Assembly (NCBI GenBank): GCA_016180815.1
Contig: JACPAN010000008.1
Span: forward strand, 1 to 64,000
DNA from: Elusimicrobiota bacterium
GTDB taxonomy: Bacteria > Elusimicrobiota > Elusimicrobia > JACQPE01
Length of the DNA stretch: 64,000 nt
Direction of reading: 5' to 3'
In this document: positions 54,007 to 62,600 of the stretch, in pieces
Numbering within the stretch: the stretch's first letter is position 1
Layout: every line of letters begins with the position of its first letter
Translations under genes and position numbers: made by a program
The notes under the pieces: model-generated
Told to the model about the DNA's origin: nothing
Databases searched by the model: none
The model's input: the letters and a program-made list of their open reading frames with translations, nothing else

Positions 54007-55410
54007 ATGGGCATGCGCAAAGAAAAAGACTCCCTCGGCGAAAGAGAAGTCCCGGAACAAGCCTACTGGGGCATTCAAACCCTGCGCGCGTCGGAAAACT
54101 TTCCGGTCAGCCACCTCAAGGCCCATCCTATCCTTGTCCGCGCTTATATTTTTGTCAAAAAGGCCTGCGTTTTAGCCAATCGCGACTTGAAAACCGTCCC
54201 GGATGACAAGGCGGAGGCGATTATTACCGCGGCCAATGAAGTGTTGGAAGGCAAGCTTCAGGATCAATTCATCATCGACGTCTATCAGGCCGGCGCCGGA
54301 ACGTCGTTTAATATGAACGTCAACGAAGTGTTGGCCAATCGCGCGTTGGAAATTTTGGGTAAACCCAAGGGTGATTATGAAACGGTTTCCCCAAACGATC
54401 ATGTTAATCGCAGCCAGTCGACCAACGACACATTCCCGACCGCGACCCATGCCGCCATTCTTCTGTTGCTGCCGAGGTTGACCAAGGCCCTCGAAGCATT
54501 GATTAATGCTTACGCCAAAAAAGCCAAAGAATTTAAAGGCGTTTTAAAGTCGGCGCGGACCCATCTTCAAGACGCGGTTCCGATCACCTTGGGCCAGGAA
54601 TTCGAGGCTTACGCCGTGGCCCTGGAAGAGGCGTATGCCCAGATTGAAAGCGCAAGCCAGGGCTTGCGTTCGGTCGCCTTAGGCGGCACGGCCGCGGGAA
54701 CCGGCATGAACGCGCCCTCGGGTTTCAAGGATTTGGCGGTTTCCTACCTGGCGAATCTGACGTCGATCAAGCTGATGCCCAGCCGCGACAACCGCTACGC
54801 GCTGCAAAGCCATTTTCCCATCGCTAATTTTTCCGCGTCCTTGCGTAATTTATCGCTTGAGCTCATCCGCCTGGCCAATGATTTAAGGCTGCTGGCTTCA
54901 GGCCCGTTGACGGGATTAGGCGAAATCGTTTTGCCGGCGGTGCAACCGGGCTCCTCCATCATGCCCGGCAAGGTCAATCCCTCCATGGCCGAAGCCATGA
55001 ATCAAATCGCTTTTGACGTGATCGGCGCGGACCAGACCGTGGCCTTGGCCGCTCAGGCGGGGCAGTTGGATTTAAACGTGATGACGCCCGTGGCCGCTTA
55101 CCGGGTTCTTCATTCCATGGAAATTTTGTCCAATTTTTTGCCGGTCTTCGCCAAAAAGGGCATCGAGGGAATTTTAGCGGAGCAGGAGCGCTGCCAGGTT
55201 TATTTCGGGACAAGCCCGTCGTTGGCCACGGTGTTGACCCCTAAAATCGGTTATTTGAAATCCGCCGAAATTTTCAAGGAAGCGTTGGCCACTAAAAAGA
55301 CGGTGCTTGAATTGGTCAAGCAAAAAAATATTCTTTCCGACGAGGAGATGAAACAGCTTTTTGATCCCAAGGTTTTAACGGGCGAATCGGATTCGACCGG
55401 GAATCCCTAA
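54007..55410 (+). CDS. aspA: Aspartate ammonia-lyase
   Basis: A 467-residue enzyme of the aspartase/fumarase superfamily, converting aspartate to fumarate and ammonia. The signature GSSIMPGKVNP begins at G315, and the catalytic serine is S316. The N-terminus (KDSLGEREVPEQAYWGIQTLRA) and TSFNMNVNEVLANRA favour aspartase over fumarase. Its stop codon is immediately followed by a palindromic element. In context it could feed amino-acid nitrogen and carbon into central metabolism. Confidence 0.92.
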   Translation: MGMRKEKDSLGEREVPEQAYWGIQTLRASENFPVSHLKAHPILVRAYIFVKKACVLANRDLKTVPDDKAEAIITAANEVLEGKLQDQFIIDVYQAGAGTSFNMNVNEVLANRALEILGKPKGDYETVSPNDHVNRSQSTNDTFPTATHAAILLLLPRLTKALEALINAYAKKAKEFKGVLKSARTHLQDAVPITLGQEFEAYAVALEEAYAQIESASQGLRSVALGGTAAGTGMNAPSGFKDLAVSYLANLTSIKLMPSRDNRYALQSHFPIANFSASLRNLSLELIRLANDLRLLASGPLTGLGEIVLPAVQPGSSIMPGKVNPSMAEAMNQIAFDVIGADQTVALAAQAGQLDLNVMTPVAAYRVLHSMEILSNFLPVFAKKGIEGILAEQERCQVYFGTSPSLATVLTPKIGYLKSAEIFKEALATKKTVLELVKQKNILSDEEMKQLFDPKVLTGESDSTGNP

Positions 55411-55507
55411 AGGACTGCCGGGGTCCCACCTCTGCCGGGGCAGTTCCGCCTCAGGCGGACCGGCGTACCCGGAGCTCTGCGAAGGGTGCAAGGTGGGCCA
55501 GCGTCCT
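55411..55507. repeat. Intergenic palindromic element after aspA
   Basis: A 97-base imperfect palindrome directly after the aspA stop. Outer arms AGGAC/GTCCT and CCCACCT/AGGTGGG enclose two smaller hairpins, CTGCC/GGCAG (55432-55443) and TCCGCC/GGCGGA (55445-55459). GGAGCTCTGCGAAGG at 55471 recurs with one change at 55510. Could terminate or stabilise the aspA transcript. Confidence 0.55.
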
Positions 55508-55536
55508 CGGAGTTCTGCGAAGGAGGAGTTAAGATA

Positions 55537-56385
55537 TTGTCCGCGCCATTGGTGGTCGGTAGGATTCATAGCCCGTCGGCCCAGGTTTATTTCAACAACC
55601 TCAAGCTGTTCAGCCCATGCATGGCTTTCCCGGTCAGCTCATCCGTGCTCGCCGATCTCGTGCTTCGCGGCAGAATGGCGGCCGGACCCGTAACAGCGCT
55701 TGATTTTGTGCGTTTGACGGCCCAAGGCTGCCCGCCGCTGGCTGATTTCGGCATTTTCGTCAATCCTTATTTTGCTTACAACCAAGGAACCGATCAATCG
55801 GATCGAGCCGCCTTGATCCATGCTCCCTTCGTTTTGCTGGTTAAAAAACCGGTCGAAGAGTACGCTCGTATGCGCGTGGGCGTTTCCGAGGAAATTTTGA
55901 GCCTGGGGACGGAAGCTTTGCTTTTGGTCAAGCTGCTTCTTTCCATGTATTGGGAAATCGATCATGAGATCGTCATGGAGCTTTCCCTCGACGACGACGC
56001 CTGGCTGTGCCAGGGCGGCCCTTATATCAGCTCGCGCTCGAAACAATTTTTCGGTTTCAGCTACGCTTACGATCTGGCCTGGGAGTGGTACCGGTGGAAG
56101 CATGCGCCCTATCTGATGTACCGGTGGGTTTGCAATCCTGATATCGATGAAGAATCCAAAGAGGAATTGCTTGTCATCATGCGCCGCACGCTTGAGCTCA
56201 ATATGAGGAACCTGGCCCAATTATCCGCTCATGAAGCCGGGGCCAAAGGTTTGGAACGCGGCGAGGTTTTAAATTATTTGCAGAGTTTCGGCTATCGCCT
56301 GGGTTTGTGGCAGCGCCCAAGCGAGACCATCCTGCGGGACTTGGCTTCCCTGCTTAAGGAATCCGAAATTTCCACTTTTCGTTAA
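55537..56385 (+). CDS. MqnA/MqnD-family protein (futalosine pathway)
   Basis: A 282-residue protein from TTG 55537, with AGGAGG ten bases upstream. The two-lobed fold of the MqnA/MqnD periplasmic-binding-like family is suggested by VGRIHSPSAQVYFNNL, VSSSVLADLVLRGRMAAGPV and the C-terminal DLAWEWYRWKHAPYLMYRW, matching the conserved DLxxxWxxxTGLPxVFAxW block. MqnA dehydrates chorismate in the futalosine route to menaquinone. VTALDFVRL and the missing Gly at GLP are departures, so MqnA is likely but not certain. It converges on the dehydrogenase gene with a four-base overlap. Confidence 0.65.
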   Translation: MSAPLVVGRIHSPSAQVYFNNLKLFSPCMAFPVSSSVLADLVLRGRMAAGPVTALDFVRLTAQGCPPLADFGIFVNPYFAYNQGTDQSDRAALIHAPFVLLVKKPVEEYARMRVGVSEEILSLGTEALLLVKLLLSMYWEIDHEIVMELSLDDDAWLCQGGPYISSRSKQFFGFSYAYDLAWEWYRWKHAPYLMYRWVCNPDIDEESKEELLVIMRRTLELNMRNLAQLSAHEAGAKGLERGEVLNYLQSFGYRLGLWQRPSETILRDLASLLKESEISTFR

Positions 56386-57425
56386 ACCTTAATGACGATT
56401 TTTCCGAAGAAATCCCGCGACAGCATTTTTTCCTGAGCCGCCCGGGTTTCCTCCAGCGGAAAAATAGAATCAATGACCGGCTTGAGCCGGCCCTCGGCCA
56501 TCAGGCGCGTGATTGTTTTCATCTCCTCAAGCGTTCCCATAATGGAGCCCTGCAGGCGCAGCTCTCTCATAAAAAAATAGCGCAAGTCCACGGCCGCTTG
56601 AGGGCCGGATGTGGCCCCGCAGGTGACAACGATTCCCCCCTTCCTCAGCGACTTGACCGAGGAGTCCATGCTGACGGAGCCTACATGCTCAAAAATAATG
56701 TCCACGCCTTCGCCCGAGGTGGCCTTAAGGACGTCCCGGTAAAAGGCCGCCTTGGCGTCGCGCGGAACGAGAATGCCCTGATGCGCGCCCAGCAATCGGG
56801 CTTTGTCGAGTTTCTCTTTGTTTGATGCCGCGGCCAGGATCATTCGGGCGCCGGCATATTTGGCGATTTGAACCGCGGCCTGCCCGACCCCCGCACCAGC
56901 GGCTAGGATCAATACGTTTTTTTCCGGGCCGATGCCCGCGTGCGCAAACAACATGTGCCAGGCCGTCAGAAAAACGAGCGGGTACGCGGCCGCTTCCTCG
57001 AAACTTAAATTGGCCGGCTTAGGCAGGATTTGAGTCGCTTTGACCTTGACATATTCGGCCAAGGCCCCGTGCCTGTTTTCGCCGATGATCGAGTATTGTT
57101 CGCAGATATTATCCCGGCCGCTTTTGCAAAACGCGCATTGCCAGCAGGAGGCGCCGGGGGCGATGACCACGGCCTGCCCTTCTTCGATGCCGCGCGCGTT
57201 TTTGCCCGCGCGAGCCACTTCACCGCTGGCGTCGCAGCCGGAAATATGAGGCAGAGGCAGTTTTAGGGCCGGGATGCCTTGCCTGACCCAAATATCGAGG
57301 TGATTGAGCGCGCAGGCGCGAACGCGCACCAAAACTTCGTCATCGGCAATGACGGGTTCGGGAAAGCCGGCGACGTATTCGAGCTTGTCCGGGCCGCCGT
57401 ATTCGCGGAAAATAACGGCTCGCAT
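56382..57425 (-). CDS. Zinc-type alcohol dehydrogenase/quinone oxidoreductase family protein
   Basis: A 347-residue medium-chain dehydrogenase. Four cysteines in SCWQCAFCKSGRDNICEQ are the structural zinc ligands; catalytic-zinc positions are poor (NHLDIWVRQG in place of the Cys site). The NAD(P) motif is AAGAGVGQAAVQIAKYAG. It may act on enals, quinones or alcohols. It is followed on the same strand side by the DJ-1/PfpI gene upstream, 12 bases apart. Confidence 0.82.
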   Translation of the reverse strand: MRAVIFREYGGPDKLEYVAGFPEPVIADDEVLVRVRACALNHLDIWVRQGIPALKLPLPHISGCDASGEVARAGKNARGIEEGQAVVIAPGASCWQCAFCKSGRDNICEQYSIIGENRHGALAEYVKVKATQILPKPANLSFEEAAAYPLVFLTAWHMLFAHAGIGPEKNVLILAAGAGVGQAAVQIAKYAGARMILAAASNKEKLDKARLLGAHQGILVPRDAKAAFYRDVLKATSGEGVDIIFEHVGSVSMDSSVKSLRKGGIVVTCGATSGPQAAVDLRYFFMRELRLQGSIMGTLEEMKTITRLMAEGRLKPVIDSIFPLEETRAAQEKMLSRDFFGKIVIKV

Positions 57426-57437
57426 GAAAGGATTCTT

Positions 57438-57995
57438 TTATTTTCTGACGAGGGATCGGCCGTGATTTTTTGAGGCCGGACGGTTTAGTTGCCTGATGAT
57501 GGCCAGGCAAAAAGCGGGCAAATCTTCCGGCTTGCGAGAAGTGACGAGGCGGCCGTCCACCACGACCTCGCTGTCTTCATAGCGGGCGCCCGCGTTTTTG
57601 ACATCATCCGCGATCGCGGAAAAGCAGGTGGCCCGTTTGCCTTTTAAAATTCCGGCTGAAGCCAAAATCCAGGGGCCGTGGCAGATGGCGGCGACCAGTT
57701 TGCCTTGTTCATAGGCCTCTCGGACAAAGCTGATCGAGGGAGGATAACGGCGAAGAAAATCCGGAGCGAATCCGCCGGGAACGACGACCGCGTCGAAATT
57801 TTGCGGCTCCACTTCCTGAAGCGATCGGTCGACGGGCGCCGGGTACCCGAATTTGCCTTCATAGATTTTTTTTTCCGGAGCCACGAGTTCGACCACGGCT
57901 CCCTCTTCTTTTAAGCGCAAATAAGGATACCAGACCTCCAGGTCCTGATAATCGCGTTCGATTAAAATGGCGATTTTTTTGCCGCGCAGCGTCAT
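57438..57995 (-). CDS. DJ-1/PfpI-family protein
   Basis: A 185-residue protein from ATG 57995. The nucleophile elbow AAICHGPWIL holds the conserved Cys-His pair, with the glutamate in LIERDYQDLEVWYP. PfpI/YhbO-type proteins act as glyoxalases/deglycases or proteases; the activity is debated in the family. It overlaps no neighbour and precedes the zinc dehydrogenase; an aldehyde-stress role for both is a guess. Confidence 0.85.
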   Translation of the reverse strand: MTLRGKKIAILIERDYQDLEVWYPYLRLKEEGAVVELVAPEKKIYEGKFGYPAPVDRSLQEVEPQNFDAVVVPGGFAPDFLRRYPPSISFVREAYEQGKLVAAICHGPWILASAGILKGKRATCFSAIADDVKNAGARYEDSEVVVDGRLVTSRKPEDLPAFCLAIIRQLNRPASKNHGRSLVRK

Positions 57996-58012
57996 GGCCT
58001 GATGGGTCCTGG

Positions 58013-58438
58013 CTATGACGACGGCCGGGATTCGAACATGGCTTGGCAATTCATGCAGTAACGGCTGTAGGGCAGCACGCGCAAGCGTTTCAAGGGAATC
58101 GGTTTTTTGCACTGGTCGCAAATGCCGTACGTTTTGTTTTCGATGCGGCGCAGGGCTTCGTCGATCTGCATCAGGGTTTCCCGTTCGCTGCCGGTGATTT
58201 CAAAAAGCATTTCTTTTTCGTAGGTTTGCGTGGCGACGTCCGCGTCATCGCCGGGCTCGGCGTCCATCGCTTCCTTGAGGTCCTTGCTCCTGACTCCTTC
58301 GAGTTCCGAGGAGAGCTTTTGACGCATCTCGAAGAGTTCCTTTTTAAACGCTTTTAGTTCGGAGGCGGACAGGGGCGAAGTTAAAACAACGGTCTTCGCA
58401 GGCTTTTTAGCGGCGGTCTTCGTTTTTTGTTTTGCCAT
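58013..58438 (-). CDS. DksA/TraR-type zinc-finger protein
   Basis: A 141-residue protein: a Lys/Ala-rich N-terminal tail, a helical hairpin (residues 25-100; MDAEPGDDADVATQTYEKE carries the acidic tip-like residues) and a C-terminal four-cysteine zinc finger, CDQC ... CMNC. Such proteins bind RNA polymerase at the secondary channel. A GAGGGA ribosome site precedes the ATG. Confidence 0.88.
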   Translation of the reverse strand: MAKQKTKTAAKKPAKTVVLTSPLSASELKAFKKELFEMRQKLSSELEGVRSKDLKEAMDAEPGDDADVATQTYEKEMLFEITGSERETLMQIDEALRRIENKTYGICDQCKKPIPLKRLRVLPYSRYCMNCQAMFESRPSS

Positions 58439-58506
58439 ATGTTCCCTCGCTTTTAATTCTTATTCTTTAACATGTTTCATGGTTCTTTTCAAGTCCGGTA
58501 TTATAC

Positions 58507-59346
58507 TCATTGAGGTGCGTCCAACGCAGCTTCGGCGGTTGCCGGGTATAAGCCGAAGGCGACGCGCGTAAAACCCAACTCTGAGAATCGCCGGATGATT
58601 TCTTGGCGTTTCTTTTCAAGCGCGGGCATTTCTTCGGACGAGGTTTCAATTTTTGCCGTATCGAAGGCCAAATGCCTCACCCGCACGACGCGCAAACCGA
58701 AACTTTTGATGATGCGCTCAGCCTGGTCCACCTTTTCCAAGGCCTCGCGGGTGACAGCTTGGCCGTGCGGAATTCTTGAGGAAAGGCAGGGGCTGGCCGG
58801 CCTGTTCCAATTAGGCAAGCCGCTGTGACGGGCGAGTTCGACGATTTCAGGTTTGCTCAATCCTGCTTCCTCGAGCGGATGGAGCACATTGTTCTGCCGG
58901 GCCGCCAAGTAACCCGGCCGGTGTTCTTGAAGGTCGGAGAAGTTTGAGCCGTCGATCACCGTGAGATTGCGTCCGCGCGCCAAGGGCATCACGGCGGCGT
59001 AGAGTTCGGTTTTGCAGAAATAGCAGCGATCGGCGTTGTTGGCCAGATAGGCGGGGTTGTTGAACTCAGCGGTTTCGATCCATTCGTGGCGGACTCCGGT
59101 AAATAAAATCCAGGCGGATATTTCTTGCCGGGATTCCTCCGATAAACTGGGGCTGACGGCTGTTGCGGCCAGGACATTGTCGCGGCCCAAGGCCTTAAGG
59201 GCCGCGTAGCAAACATAGGAAGAATCCACCCCTCCCGAAAAGCAGACTAAAACGCGGTTGAGGTTTTTGAGGATTTCAAAAAGACGAACGCGTTTTTGTT
59301 CGAGATTCTCCGCTGCCCCGGGTTCGAGGAACGAAGAAATTTCCAA
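58507..59346 (-). CDS. larE: LarE, sulfur transferase for the nickel-pincer cofactor
   Basis: A 279-residue PP-loop protein. SGGVDSS (about 37-43) binds ATP. The sacrificial cysteine is in RPASPCLSSR (about 186), and the CYFCKTELY pair is also present. LarE donates sulfur to build the lactate racemase cofactor; other lar genes are not in this window. The start is a TTG at 59346. It follows the membrane-protein gene after 10 bases. Confidence 0.88.
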   Translation of the reverse strand: MEISSFLEPGAAENLEQKRVRLFEILKNLNRVLVCFSGGVDSSYVCYAALKALGRDNVLAATAVSPSLSEESRQEISAWILFTGVRHEWIETAEFNNPAYLANNADRCYFCKTELYAAVMPLARGRNLTVIDGSNFSDLQEHRPGYLAARQNNVLHPLEEAGLSKPEIVELARHSGLPNWNRPASPCLSSRIPHGQAVTREALEKVDQAERIIKSFGLRVVRVRHLAFDTAKIETSSEEMPALEKKRQEIIRRFSELGFTRVAFGLYPATAEAALDAPQ

Positions 59347-59356
59347 AGCGCGGCGT

Positions 59357-59869
59357 TTAGGCGGTTTGTTTTTGGCGGCTTAGGACGCCGATGTTTTTTT
59401 CAATAAGGCCGGCCGCAAGGAAAAAAGCGCCGCCGTAAAGGAAGTTGGCCGCCAATTCGTTCCTAAAGAAAGGCAGGGCGGCCAAATAGCAGGACCAAAG
59501 CCCGCCGCCGGTGTGCGGGTACATTCCCGAACCCAGCCAAACGCCGAAATTGCTGATGATGAAGAAAATCGCCGATGAAAGCCCCAGGCCCAAGACCCGT
59601 CCGGCGTTGGAGGAGCCCATGATGCGGCCCAGGGCGACGGTGATCAGAAAGCTCGCGTAGACGAAGGGAAGGGTTCCGTGTAAGCCGATTACCAAATCGG
59701 AAAGCGCCAGAATGGCCAGGGGCGCAAGGAACGCGGCCCACTTATTCGTTAATTTGTTGCCGCCGAAGAAGGCGATGGCTCCGGTTGGCGTGAAATTGGG
59801 CGGGTGCGGCAAAACGCGGGCAACGGCCCCCAAGGCGATCAAACCAAGATAGTAGATATTGGATTTCAT
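59357..59869 (-). CDS. Membrane protein, DUF6580/ECF-S-like
   Basis: A 170-residue membrane protein starting at ATG 59869, preceded by AGAGAGG. Five or six helices are evident; VLPHPPNFTPTGAIAFFGG in the first loop and the closing GMYPHTGGGLWSCYLAALPFFRNELAANFLYG are typical of this family of unknown function, which resembles ECF transporter S components. It precedes larE in the same direction. Confidence 0.75.
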   Translation of the reverse strand: MKSNIYYLGLIALGAVARVLPHPPNFTPTGAIAFFGGNKLTNKWAAFLAPLAILALSDLVIGLHGTLPFVYASFLITVALGRIMGSSNAGRVLGLGLSSAIFFIISNFGVWLGSGMYPHTGGGLWSCYLAALPFFRNELAANFLYGGAFFLAAGLIEKNIGVLSRQKQTA

Positions 59870-59921
59870 GAAGTTTAACCTCTCTGCATATGGCGTTAAA
59901 TTAGGCGTCGACGGGATCAAT

Positions 59922-60518
59922 TTAGCGTTTTTGTTCCATTGGTTCAACTATCAAAATGGAGGCGCTTTTTTCCCGTCTGGGGTTGTAGGGGTCGGTGACT
60001 TTTTTTCCGTCGCTGATGAAATTATATTTATAAATTCCCGGGGCGACGCTCAGGCGCGCTCTCCAGACGCCCGGCTTTTCTTTCTTCATTTCCAGGCCTT
60101 TCCATTCGTTAAAATCCCCGGCCAGTTCCACTTTTTTCGAGCGGTAGTTGATATAGGTGAATAGAATATTGCGCGGAAGAAGCGCATGCACGTCCGTCGC
60201 CGTCTTGGCTTTTTCGAGATCAAGGGAGGGCGGCGTCGCCTGTGCCGGCGCAGGTTTGGGCGCAGGCGGCTGAACCGACACGGTTGGTTTTTCCTCCTTT
60301 GGCGCGACCGGCCCTCGTTTGATGAGAACCGGAGCCGGTTCTTCGGCGTCCACGGTTTTGACATAGCGATAGGCGGCCGTGTACCCGGAAAGGAGCGCCA
60401 CCAGAAGGGATAAGACGATAATGGCCTGATACGACAGGATTTCTTTTTGCCCACCCAAAAGATTTTTTTTAGCCGGAGCGGGCGGCGTTTCTTTGTTCGG
60501 CGCAGCCGGTTCAGCCAT
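59922..60518 (-). CDS. Single-pass membrane protein with glycogen-binding (CBM48-like) domain
   Basis: A 198-residue protein from ATG 60518. An N-terminal cytoplasmic Ala/Pro-rich part is followed by a membrane helix (about 30-50), a Pro-rich linker (APKPAPAQATPP) and a C-terminal AMPK/CBM48-type domain (VELAGDFNEWKGLEM, WRARLSVAPGIYKYNFISDG, DPYNP). Such domains bind alpha-glucans or related glycans; the binding is inferred. A TATATT box ends six bases before the ATG. Divergent from the GH113-like gene, with which it may act on polysaccharide. Confidence 0.78.
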   Translation of the reverse strand: MAEPAAPNKETPPAPAKKNLLGGQKEILSYQAIIVLSLLVALLSGYTAAYRYVKTVDAEEPAPVLIKRGPVAPKEEKPTVSVQPPAPKPAPAQATPPSLDLEKAKTATDVHALLPRNILFTYINYRSKKVELAGDFNEWKGLEMKKEKPGVWRARLSVAPGIYKYNFISDGKKVTDPYNPRREKSASILIVEPMEQKR

Positions 60519-60524
60519 CACTTC

Positions 60525-60530
60525 AATATA
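60525..60530 (-). promoter_or_regulatory. -10 box, leaderless-type, CBM48-like gene
   Basis: TATATT on the minus strand, then GAAGTG and ATG at 60518. It shares two bases with the -10 of the divergent gene. Confidence 0.5.
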
Positions 60531-60534
60531 TAAT
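60529..60534 (+). promoter_or_regulatory. -10 box, GH113-like gene
   Basis: TATAAT, five bases before the TTG at 60540. It overlaps the opposite -10 box, so polymerase can probably serve only one gene at a time. Confidence 0.5.
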
Positions 60535-60539
60535 AAACG

Positions 60540-61559
60540 TTGTTTTTCCTCTTGACGAGCAGCCTCATCCTTTTGGCTTCGGCCGCCGAGCCTCAACCCC
60601 AAGGTCCATTCGCGATTTATGGATTCCATATGCTTTCGTGGAGCAGCGATGGCTATGGCAATGCCGAAGAAGGGCTGGCCGCGCTCAGTGAAGTGGCCGC
60701 CACCGGAGCGCAATGGGTTGTGTTCGTACCCACCGAGTTCATGCCTGTCGCTACCAGCACTCAGATTGTGTCCGGCGAACGCAGCCCTTCCGATGAATCT
60801 TTAATCGCGGCCGTGCGCCGGGCGAAAGCCTTGGGGATGAAGGTCGCGATCAAGCCTCATGTCAACAGTTTGGACGGCACATTCCGCGGTTATATCAGAC
60901 CGTCTAATGAAACGGATTGGTTTCGAAGTTACAGAGTGTTTATTTTGCGTTACGCCCGCTTGGCGCAGGCTTTGCAGGCTGATGCTTTTGTCGTCGGCAC
61001 CGAACTTTATTCCATGACCCGCGCCCGGCATGAGGCTCCTTGGCGCCATTTGATCCGCCGCGTTCGCCAGGAGTATCAGGGCCCGTTGACTTATGCCGCT
61101 TTTTGGCTGGAGTGGGATTCCGTGCCGTTCTGGAGCGAGTTGGACGCGATCGGCGTCAACGCTTATTTTCCCATGGGTTTGCCCGGATCCGGCGACTCTG
61201 CCGCGCGATTCGTCCGCGTTTGGCGGGAGCATTACATCCCCCGTCTTCGCGGCTACGCCCGCCGCCACGGCAAGCCGATTATTTTTTCCGAATTTGGAAT
61301 TTCAAGTCAAAGCGGAGTCTATGTTTTCCCCTGGGTTTACCGCCGCCATGGGGGCGTCGACATGCGGGTTCAGCAAAATTATTTCGCCGCTTTCTTCAAC
61401 GCTTTTCGCGATCAGGGCGATTGGTTTTTGGGATTTTGGCAATGGGGCTGGACCGTGCACAATGATGACGGCGGTCCGGAAGACATCAGCCACACCGTGC
61501 AAGGTAAACCCGCGTTAGAAGTGTTTAGGCGCGAGTTTTTGCGCGGCGCCGGACGCTGA
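60540..61559 (+). CDS. Glycoside hydrolase, GH113-like
   Basis: A 339-residue TIM-barrel enzyme with a signal peptide (about 1-16). Catalytic glutamates are placed in GTELYSM (acid/base, strand 4) and IFSEFGISS (nucleophile, strand 7); early motifs are VFVPTEFMP and VAIKPHVNS. GH113 members are mostly beta-mannanases. Substrate is an inference. The start is a TTG at 60540, or TTG 60552. The stop codon lies within the left arm of the 171-base palindrome. Confidence 0.75.
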   Translation: MFFLLTSSLILLASAAEPQPQGPFAIYGFHMLSWSSDGYGNAEEGLAALSEVAATGAQWVVFVPTEFMPVATSTQIVSGERSPSDESLIAAVRRAKALGMKVAIKPHVNSLDGTFRGYIRPSNETDWFRSYRVFILRYARLAQALQADAFVVGTELYSMTRARHEAPWRHLIRRVRQEYQGPLTYAAFWLEWDSVPFWSELDAIGVNAYFPMGLPGSGDSAARFVRVWREHYIPRLRGYARRHGKPIIFSEFGISSQSGVYVFPWVYRRHGGVDMRVQQNYFAAFFNAFRDQGDWFLGFWQWGWTVHNDDGGPEDISHTVQGKPALEVFRREFLRGAGR

Positions 61560-61726
61560 GTACACGCGGGGCTAAATTGTGATTGGGTTTTTCGAGGCGA
61601 TTTTGGCCCGGATCGAAGCGAACCGCAGCGAGCATACCCGAAGCGGTATGTAAGCGAGGATTCGCAAAGAGCCGGGGCAAAAGCGTCCGAAAAACACGGT
61701 CAGAATTTAGTCCCGCGTGTACTGAG
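61556..61726. repeat. 171-base long palindromic element
   Basis: Terminal inverted repeats of 23 bases (61556-61578 and 61704-61726; CTGAGTACACGCGGG.CTAAATT against CTCAGTACACGCGGG.CTAAATT) with two mismatches. The interior also pairs: GTTTTTCG, TTTTG.CCCGG and GCGAA segments match on both sides, and the centre is a perfect CATACC/GGTATG hairpin (61633-61650). It is exactly flanked by the stop codons of two convergent genes and has no coding potential. It may be a non-autonomous mobile element or a bidirectional terminator. Confidence 0.85.
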
Positions 61727-62572
61727 TTATTTGTTGTTCTTGTATAGGCTGGCGGCCTTCTCGGCCGACACGACGATTCCTTTAATCAACGCCGAGCCGA
61801 ATCCTTCATGTTCCATTTGGTTCAAGCCTGCGATGGTGCAGCCTTGAGGCGTGGTGACTTTGTCGATTTCGGTTTCCGGATGATTTGCTGAGGAGAGGAG
61901 AAGCGCCGCCGCGCCTTTGGCGGTTTGAGCCGCCATCATCAAGGCCTCGGAGGCGTGGAAACTGATTTGAATGCCGCCTTGAGACGCCGCGCGGATGGCC
62001 CGAAGAAAGAAGGCGATGCCGCAGGCGCACAACGCCGTGGCCGGGACCATTTGATCTTCTTCGATAACCAGGGTTTTGCCCACCCCCCCGAAAAGCGCAG
62101 CCGCCGTGTCCAGCGTTTTTTGCGGCGTTGTTTCATGAGCGGACAAACAGGTCATGGACTCGCCGATAGCCACCGCGGTATTGGGCATGGCCCGGACGAC
62201 CGCGATGGATTTACCGGCTAATTTTTTGATTTCCTCGATGCTCACACCCGAGGCCACGGAGATGACCGTATGCCGGGCAAGCTCAAGAACTGGCGCGATT
62301 TCTTTGATCAAGGCCGGCATTTGTTTCGGGGTGACGGCCAAGATGACCACGCCTGACTCGCGCACCGCTTTTTTATTGTCCGCGCCCACGCGGAAGCCTT
62401 CGCGCTCGAGCGGTTCCAGGGCTGCTGTTTTGCGCCGCGTGATCATGATTTGCCCGGGCGCAAGCGTTTTGGAAAAAACGAACCCGCGCGCCATGGCTTG
62501 GCCGATATTGCCGCCGCCTAAAATCGCGAGCGTTTGTTTTGAAACGAAAAACTTTTTTGTTTGTTTCTTCAC
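61727..62572 (-). CDS. proC: Pyrroline-5-carboxylate reductase
   Basis: A 281-residue enzyme making proline from pyrroline-5-carboxylate. NAD(P) motif GGGNIGQAM begins at about residue 18; VVRAMPNTAVAIGES and DKVTTPQGCTIAGLNQME are the family's substrate-site blocks. The start at GTG 62572 is chosen because TATACT ends six bases before it and the longer frame would overlap the M48 gene. N-terminal basic residues (VKKQTKKFF) are extra. Confidence 0.9.
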   Translation of the reverse strand: MKKQTKKFFVSKQTLAILGGGNIGQAMARGFVFSKTLAPGQIMITRRKTAALEPLEREGFRVGADNKKAVRESGVVILAVTPKQMPALIKEIAPVLELARHTVISVASGVSIEEIKKLAGKSIAVVRAMPNTAVAIGESMTCLSAHETTPQKTLDTAAALFGGVGKTLVIEEDQMVPATALCACGIAFFLRAIRAASQGGIQISFHASEALMMAAQTAKGAAALLLSSANHPETEIDKVTTPQGCTIAGLNQMEHEGFGSALIKGIVVSAEKAASLYKNNK

Positions 62573-62578
62573 GGCCTG

Positions 62579-62584
62579 AGTATA
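62579..62584 (-). promoter_or_regulatory. -10 box, leaderless-type, proC
   Basis: TATACT, then CAGGCC and GTG at 62572. It decides the start codon of proC. Confidence 0.5.
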
Positions 62585-62600
62585 TCTTTCTTGCCGCCGT

